Below, piece by piece: positions 57,295 through 64,000 of a stretch of DNA of 64,000 bases. Every line of letters begins with the position of its first letter. The first letter of the stretch is position 1. Made by a program: the position numbers and the translations under genes. The notes beneath the pieces are model-generated. The model was not told the DNA's origin. It searched no databases and worked only from the letters and a program-made list of their open reading frames with translations. Source of the stretch: Atherix ibis (Eukaryota > Arthropoda > Insecta > Diptera > Athericidae); assembly GCA_958298945.1 (NCBI GenBank), contig OY282606.1, forward strand, positions 28,307,740 to 28,371,739, given 5' to 3'.

Positions 57295-59620
57295 AAATTT
57301 GATTCAAAGGAAGGGGCTTATTAGAACCCAGAGCTCTATTCCGTAAGCCTACCTTACTTTGCTACTTTATTAACTATTTTGTCAAAAGCGCTTTGCCATT
57401 AATCACTGGCATTTAAATATATGAGAGATAATAGTCTATGGCGGAGAGTAAAAGTTGCTTGGACACATTTGCGTTTATTCGCTTTTACTTTTCACTCGAG
57501 AACCAAGTTCTGGAAGATATTTCAAGATCAGTTTTTGTTTTTGAAAATTATTTTGATATGATGATAGTGTAAATCTCCGCCATATATTTCCTAAACAGTG
57601 ATAGTATCCATTAATTTGTATTTAACTATTATTGTAATAATATTGATTAATTGATAATTATCTAAAGAAAATATAAAAGTTATAATATTTTTTCTGATAG
57701 TTTTTAATTCTTTTTAAAAATATTTATTACCAATCAGTTACAGAATTTGTGTAGATTTCTAACATATATAAAAAAAGTTCTTATATATTCCTGCATTCAA
57801 ACGTATAATAACTAATTTTTGTAATAAAGAAAATAAAATTATTTGTAATGATAAAAAGAAAAATTACCAAAAAAAAAAATATTCCATAATTTAACGGAAA
57901 ACTCTTTTCATATTTTACGTTTTAAAGACAATTCATATTTGTGAAAGGACGAACTTTGAATTTGGCGTATCATAATTTGGGACATTAATTCATTTCGTAA
58001 ATTTTAGTTTTCTAGCAAAAACATTTCCATAAAATGAAGATATTTTTAGTTGTAATCGTAAAAGGACGATATGCATTTAAAAGTTGGTGGCCGCCTTATA
58101 CATTTGCAGGCATTTTTATTATGTGCACATCCAAAGATAAACCAGAGCATTTTGTGGCTATAAAGTTTTATGCATTTTTTTTCATACTGTTCAGTTTGAC
58201 TATAATTTTTCATAGGAGTACTTTTTATTATCACAATTAACGTGTTTTTTTTTACTTTTTTTATTAGTATACTCTATGAATAAATCTTTTATTCAAAGTA
58301 AAAATCTTTTCACCAAAGGATCGTAAAGTAAATTTTTATGCCTTTTTTTACTCCATTTGATTTCCTTAAATTTTCATTTCTTTTATATTAGTTTGAAGAA
58401 ATTTTCATTTATATTCTAAAAGAAAGTTGATAAGGATTTGGAATAAGGTGAAGTCATTAGAAGATAGTTCTTGATTACATGGTAAAGAAATTTTTTTCAA
58501 CTCTTGAAGAAAAAAAGGATTCAGAAAGTTAAAATGTTCATAATTCGCCATGAAATTTTATGAAATAAATAAATCTAATCGATTTTCATTTATTGTAAAT
58601 AAAGCATATGTTATTTCTCTTTTAAAATTTTATTGAACTTAACATAAACAATAAATCTTTGTGATTTGAAAAGCTTTCCACTTACTTTTGAAATCAGTTG
58701 ATATCTTACCAGGAGTATTTCTACCATTTCTATTCTGCTCAACATATATAGTACTCAAAGGAGCATAAAATCCTTCAGATTTAGTGAAAAGTTTTATGAA
58801 ACTCACTCAATAAAAGATGAAGCGGAGAATATTGTGAATAGTGAATTTCTACAATTAATCTGATCAATTTTTCCACCCAAGTGATTTTGTGTAACATTTT
58901 ATTAAAACCATAAATTATTACCATCAATATGTAATTTTATTTTTAATTAAATTTTATATCTTTTTAAAATCAACTTTATAATTTTAAGAATAATATATAT
59001 TATTTCTTTTTTGGTAGTTTTAAAAAGTTTTTTTGGCAATTTTAAAATTTTCTAAATTAAAAATTGAATATTTCAATTCATCTTTTTTAAGTGAAATATT
59101 ATAAAATAATTATTCATACTATATTAATAAATAAAAATTGTTGATTTTTATTTATGATGTTTAATTTTATGCAGAAATAAATGCTGATGTATGTAGTTTC
59201 GGGCTAGCATACGGAAAAAAAATATAGAAAAATATATATTTACTGCATCAAAAAATAGCGCAGAATATAATATTTCATCAGGTAACTTACATCATAAAGT
59301 GTCCAGTGGAACAGGAGCAATTGGGCTATAGAGATGGAACAGGAGCAATTAGACTTTTACAGATGTTATTAGTTGGGTAACATTTTTCTCATACATCCTG
59401 CCTATCTTGTTTTTTCTTGGTTACAAGTATTCCAATTTTGCTCAAATATTTAACAATTTTGATACGAAATTCCCAGTATTTCATATTTGTGGTATGTTTA
59501 AGTACACTGAGAAAAAAATATTCTTAAATACCAATTTTTAAATCGTATTTAAATATATGCTGAAGATTATCGAATAGAATAACACATCCCATCTAAAATA
59601 AAGGTAATAATGGTGAACAC
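57295..59620. other. AT-rich spacer, no recognised feature
   Basis: Chance frames such as plus 58034-58240. A 16-bp direct repeat (TGGAACAGGAGCAATT at 59307 and 59335). Confidence 0.5.
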
Positions 59621-59624
59621 ACGT

Positions 59625-60305
59625 GCATAGGTCAGAATTCAAAATATCCTAAAAGGCTCTTTATTCATACAAAAAGACTTAAATTGGGTGACGTACTTGC
59701 GCCAATGCTTTCTTACCACGTTTTAGAGTATTTGATTAGGAGAACCCCGCTAGATCTGAACGGTACTTTGTTGTATGGGAGGATCGGAATCAAACGTTAG
59801 AGAATGTTATGTCAAACTAGAGAAAACTGCCAGGGAAATTTGACTAAAAGTTAACATAAAAATAGTGTAAAGCTTTATTTATCTAGGATCAACTGTGACC
59901 AGCATAAACGCAAACACAGCAGAATTCACACAGAGGATTAGCGAAGCCAAACAGCGCTTACTTTGCGTTTTCGAAGATAATCAGACCAGTCCTGAGTTAT
60001 GATAGTAAAACTTGGACAATGAGGCAAATAACGAAAAATATACTCTTTACATCTAACTACAGAGCCGTAAATGGGCCGGCCATGTGCAACGGATATCCGA
60101 CAACCGCATTTAATGAGTCGGGTAGATGAAAAGAGAATACCTGGGAAGCCACGAAACCATTGGTGTGATGCAATCTGAAAAGACGCTTGCGTACTACTTC
60201 AAGAACAAAACTGAAAGTCGGCAGCAGAAGATCAGAAAGCGTAGAAGAGGAAAATTTAATAAGTCAAGACCCGAAGCTGGGCCGTAACGACATAGAAGAA
60301 GAAGA
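59625..60305 (+). pseudogene. RTE-like LINE reverse transcriptase, 3' end
   Basis: Shifted plus frames read EKTAREI near 59820 and FIYLGSTVTSINANTAEFTQ then RISEAKQR (near 59876-59960), the 'FVYLGS.VTSDG....DI..RI..A' block. KWAGHVQRISDNR follows (near 60070), then 'GRP..RW.D.' traces and VKTRSWAVTT near 60262-60290. It ends with a GAAGAAGAAGAAG tail. This order and the short trinucleotide tail fit RTE-type elements. Confidence 0.75.
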
Positions 60306-60504
60306 AGATTTTATTATTATATTATGTTTGGACAATTAATATTTATTATTGCCTTTGTTCATTTATAAAGTATTCTGATAATTTTAAGTCAAGACCCGAA
60401 GCTGGGCCGTAACGACATAGAAGAAGAAGAAGATTTTATTATTATATTATGTTTGGACAAATAATATTTATTATTGCCTTTGTTCATTTATAAATTATTC
60501 TGAT
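60261..60504. repeat. 125-bp tandem duplication spanning the LINE 3' end
   Basis: Unit 60261-60385 (starting AAGTCAAGACCCGAAGCTGG) is repeated from 60386 with only one or two differences and ends at about 60504. The unit covers the last coding bases of the RTE-like LINE, its GAAGAAGAAGAAG tail and about 80 bp of flank. The second copy stops where family A mariner sequence begins. Confidence 0.9.
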
Positions 60505-61560
60505 TTATACATTTGCGGTAACGTTTTTTCCAATCCTCGAAGCACTTCAAAAAGTCATTTTTTATGATCTTGTTCGGCTCCTCCTTCGATGCCGTTTTTA
60601 TTTCCTCAATCGTAACGTAGCGTCGTCCTTTTATGAGGCTCTTCAGTTTCGGGAACAAAAAAAAGTCATAGGTTGTCAGATCTGAAGAAAATAGTGGCTG
60701 CGGTGTGTTGTTTTTGTTCAAAAATGGCAAAAGCAAATTTTTGTTTTTCCACAAATCGGGGTGTTTCTGGCGGATTGCTTCTCGTAACTTGCGCATAACT
60801 TGTAGGTAGTATTCCTTATTGACCGTTCTACCCTGTGGAAAGAACTCATGATGCACCATGTCTCTACTGGGAAGAAAACTATAAGCAAAACCTTTATATT
60901 CGACCGAACTTGGCTCGCTTTTTTCGGTCTTGGCTCGTGTGGCAGTTTCCATTGGGATGATTGAGCTTTGGTTTCCATGTCATAACCATAAACCCATGAT
61001 TCGTCACCAGTTATGAGCCTCTGGAGAAAATTTGGGTTATCGCAAACAGAGTCCAACAGCTCCTTAGCAATGTTAATGCGATGCTGTTTTTTGTCGAAAT
61101 TGAGTAATTTTGGTACGAATTTCGCGGCGATCCGTCTCGCAACCAAATCATTGGTAAAAGTCGAATGGCACGAACCAATCGATATGTTTAAGTCCTCAGC
61201 AACTTCTTTAATGGTGATTCGACGATTGGCCAATACTATTTTCTTCACTTCATCAATGTTTTCGTCTATTGTTGACGTGCTCGGGCGTCCGGAACGCTTT
61301 TCGTCGTTCTCATCTTCTCGGCCCTCTGATAACATTGTGTACCACCGATAAACGTTGCTTCGGTCCAAGGTAGCTTCACCATATGCCACAGTCAACATTT
61401 GGAATGCGTCCCCGCAATTAATTTAGTTTTTCACACAAAATTTGATACAGATTCTTTGATCCATTTTTTGGAATGGGCAAAAATCGAAGACTAGCAAAAA
61501 ATTAACTGAACATTCAAAATGGTCGAACTTATCGGCATAGGTGAGAGACATGAGTACCAA
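60488..61560 (-). pseudogene. Family A mariner transposase, longest copy, second catalytic Asp deleted
   Basis: The minus frame 60718-61398 (226 codons) holds NVYRWYTMLSEGREDENDEK (first helix-turn-helix end), RRITIKEVAEDLNISIGSCH (second), AAKFVPKLLNFDKKQHRINI (linker) and LITGDESWVYGYD with the first catalytic Asp (residue 132 of that frame). A frameshift near 60860 passes into minus 60488-60952: FPQGRTVNKEYYLQVMRKLR, then NLLLPFLNKNNT, SSDLTTYDFFLFPKL (third Asp) and the tail FEDWKKRYRKCINQ. The HHDNAPAHTS block is deleted at the same place as in the 46326 copy. N-terminal residues RICIKFCVKN lie upstream in another frame (61423-61480). Confidence 0.9.
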
Positions 61561-61643
61561 CATCACGCGATAAAAAAATTGAAAATCGAATATACGTAAC
61601 CCGCGGAAATTCAAAAATCCCGATACTTTTTGAACAGACCTCG
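60505..61643 (-). mobile_element. Family A mariner, 3' terminus truncated
   Basis: The 5' end is at 61643 (…GATACTTTTTGAACAGACCTCG then TA at 61644-61645). The 3' TIR is missing: homology starts inside the C-terminal coding region at about 60505, against the tandem duplication. About 1.14 kb remains. Confidence 0.9.
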
Positions 61644-61739
61644 TATGTCTTCTTTTAATATTTTAAGCTTCCCTATACGGAAATCAGCAACAGATAAGAT
61701 ATTCTCTCTTTGGTAGTCGATGGAAATACTGTTGGAATA

Positions 61740-62170
61740 AGGACAACCAATTCACCATCTGCTTATCAACTTTGAAGCCGTTTATGATAGCATAGCTGTG
61801 GTATAACTACCATATCGTCGGCATTCTGGAAAAATTTATTAGACTGACTAGATTCCTTTCAGATCCATTTAATATAGACAACAATGTATGCGGATTTAAT
61901 GAGGATGGTATCTAGACTCAGGGATACCATCCTCATTAAATCCGCATACGTTGACGATATCGACATTATGTACAGATTGTGCCGACGGCAAAATTATTGG
62001 ACTGCCCACAAATGACGGAAAAACAAAGTACATAGTGGCTGCGTCGGCTTCAAAGACAAGACCACTTAGCACTAGTCGCATATAGAAAGGAGAGTATAGC
62101 TTTGAAAGAGCTAAACCGTTTTCTAATTTGGAGTTAAGGATTGTAGCCGATAACAATATGGAAGAAGATT
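61740..62170 (+). pseudogene. RTE-like LINE reverse transcriptase with intact YVDD box
   Basis: Plus frames read HLLINFEAVYDSIAV (motif A region 'LFVDFKAAYDSI', Asp changed to Asn), EKFIRLTR, then DTILIKSAYVDDIDIM (motif C, YxDD intact, near 61923-61970). GKTKYIVAASASKTRPLSTS then KGEYSFERAKPFSNLEL complete it. A 27-bp inverted duplication sits just before the YVDD box. The order of blocks shows this is 5' of the piece at 59625, yet it lies to its right, so it is a separate or rearranged copy. Confidence 0.75.
61886..61949. repeat. 27-bp perfect inverted duplication, 10-nt loop, next to the RT active site
   Basis: Arms 61886-61912 and 61923-61949 are exact complements. The right arm is in frame with the YVDD box (DTILIKSAY), so the left arm is the inverted copy. 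Confidence 0.95.
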
Positions 62171-62174
62171 ATGG

Positions 62175-64000
62175 GACCTCCTGTTTAATTTCGCATCATT
62201 TTCCGGTAGGTAGCAGCTACTCTTGCTCGGCGAACGAGTCAGCTGGATGAAGTTTGAAACAAATTCAAGTTCAAACAGCTGACCTACCAGTAGTCGAATA
62301 GTTAATGATTGAAACTATGAGACATGCTCTATAAAATCATATCAAACATTAGTAGTCCTTCCAACTATCAAATGATCAATTTCAAATAACCCACACATTT
62401 ACAGATCGCTAAATGGCCTCATAATCTTAACGCTGTAACATGACAACTTGACCATATCCTAGAAACCCTATAACTAACCAAACAAACATACAAAAATATA
62501 TAAAACTCACATCAGGAACTATTTTAAATCAAAATTCTTCAATTGCAGTTTATAAAAAAAAAATGAACGTGTTAACGAATACATTTTGTAAAAACTTTTA
62601 ACTTAAATAATTGGAAATTTAATAATATGGTATTACACAAACAAACTATTTTACAATACTCTGAAAATAATAGTATTATTAATTTCATTTTAAAATGAAA
62701 ATTTTCAACACCATAGAACGAAGGGTTAACTTAATAGTAAATCTCATCAAACATTCAAACAAAAAGTGTGTTAATGTTTATAGCAACATTTTCTTAATAG
62801 CAACATTTTGTTGATAGCAACATAAGCTTTTTTAAATTATTCAAATTATGAACTTTTCAACTATTTATAATTCCTAGAATATTAGAAAAAATTTATAAAA
62901 TCATTTTTATTTATATTTGTATCTATTAAAAGTCTTTTTATAAACATATTACATAGAAGATTATCTGCTATTGCATTTAATACATAAAATTCTATAAAAG
63001 CATTTAATACATAAAAACTTTCATATAAAAGTACGTTAAAGTTATTTTTTTCCACTTACACTTTTGTAGCTATTATTTACAATTGATTTTTTATAATATA
63101 ATTAATTTTATACTTAATTTATATGTTTAAAAAAGAATAATGAATTTTTTGGTTTTGTGCTATTTAATAAATTATATTTTAATGGAAAAATTAATTAAAA
63201 TAACTTACAAAATATTTTCCCATTTCAAATCTATTTACTTGAATATTAAAATGGTTCTTCATCTAAGTTTATATGAAAATAATGTCTTCATTTTTACAGT
63301 ATATATTTTTTTTAGTATCTCATTTTTTTTCGTAGTATCTAACATAAATATTTTTACAAAATTCCTAAAATTATTTCACAAAAAAATTCATACCCTTAAA
63401 ATGCTTAAGAAAATATTCAATAATAACAAGGATAAAGAAAATATTTTAAAAAAAAATTTATGTTTTGTAAATATTACTAAATATTTGTTTAATTAAGAAT
63501 AAGAGAATATTAAGTTGTTTAGTTGAAGATAAAAATTTTTTATTGAAATGAAAATCGTTGCTCTTGGCTACAAAAGCAATCCCATTTCCGGATACCATTA
63601 GGATGGTTGGAAATGTTCATGCTTTGTTTATTGATAATCGACAAAAATAATCTAAATACGAGCTTCTCTTTAGTTGTATAGAAAAAAGGACATAAAATTT
63701 TTATGAAGTCTTTTAACAGAAATTGCCGTACATTGATCTGATTACATTGATTTTGTTCAATAATCGGCCTCCTTTAATGAAATGCGTATTTCTCTTATTA
63801 TTTTTGTTGTTGTTGTTGAAAATAAGACTAAAGTTTATTTAATGAAGCTTTTCAAATTATGCTTAATGAGTAAACCTTTCTTCTTAAAGTAAATGAGAAA
63901 ATGTATACCTGATTATAATTTTTTTTTTTATTACCATTCTACGTATTTTGTCTGCAGTTAAATTGTTTGTTTACAAAAACTTGAATAGGAAGTGAATAAT
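62175..64000. other. AT-rich spacer, no recognised feature
   Basis: The plus frame 63140-63496 (118 codons) consists of Phe/Ile/Lys/Asn-rich sequence as expected from AT-rich DNA and has no recognised motif. Confidence 0.5.

Noticed and set aside
63140..63496. 118-codon plus-strand frame
   Set aside because: Composition (Phe, Ile, Lys, Asn) follows from AT-rich DNA; no motif.
1..64000. CRISPR array, bacterial operons, ribosome binding sites
   Set aside because: Repeats are satellites or TE duplications without short spacer periodicity, and the element content (mariners, LINEs) is animal.
1..64000. tRNA or rRNA genes
   Set aside because: Scanning by eye for tRNA B-box-like (GGTTCGAATCC) sequence and rRNA blocks gave nothing convincing on either strand; a covariance-model scan would be needed to be sure.

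Overview
This window is AT-rich intergenic DNA from an animal, most likely an insect or other arthropod. I find no convincing host protein gene, tRNA or rRNA. Nearly every protein-like stretch is a decayed transposable element. The elements are Tc1/mariner DNA transposons of at least five lineages and non-LTR retrotransposons of jockey-like, RNase H-bearing (I/R1-like), R1-like and RTE-like types. This mixture with AT-rich spacers is typical of insect heterochromatin or large intergenic regions. I cannot name the species.

Layout. 0.87-2.65 kb: a T-rich tandem array with a two-subunit, 409-bp higher-order repeat. 5.7-7.0 kb: two decayed transposases. 9.4-11.8 kb: an RNase H-bearing LINE remnant interrupted by a mariner (family A). 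12.1-12.4 kb: fragment of another mariner (family F). 14.25-16.26 kb: a jockey-like LINE split by a family B mariner. 18.4-19.1 kb: a short element with terminal inverted repeats beside a probable Tc1-like remnant. 19.9-22.4 kb: a LINE split by family C mariner, whose 339-codon ORF is unbroken but has lost two catalytic aspartates. 22.5-23.7 kb: the best-preserved irritans-like mariner (family D). 26.4-28.2 kb: a decayed irritans-type mariner, an R1-like LINE end and a minisatellite. 30-31.2 kb: family F pieces with a large hairpin. 33.3-36 kb: family B mariner, another DDE transposase and a jockey-like LINE. 39.8-43.0 kb: full family B and family A elements with TA target duplications. 46-48 kb: two rearranged family A elements, one with two 5' ends. 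50 kb: family F and LINE scraps. 54-57.3 kb: a jockey-like LINE and a second RNase H-bearing LINE. 59.6-62.2 kb: RTE-like LINE pieces around a family A mariner. The remaining spacers hold nothing I can identify.

How the parts work together: nothing here is an operon or pathway. The window is a record of insertions, in which mariners repeatedly landed at TA sites inside older LINEs and then decayed. Two patterns stand out. First, most mariner copies have lost a catalytic acidic residue, and in family A the losses are shared between copies, implying dead copies were moved in trans. Second, short near-perfect inverted duplications with loops of about 4-17 nt recur throughout. Several lie inside LINE or transposase sequence where the original orientation can still be read, which points to local template switching (or, to be excluded, an assembly artefact).
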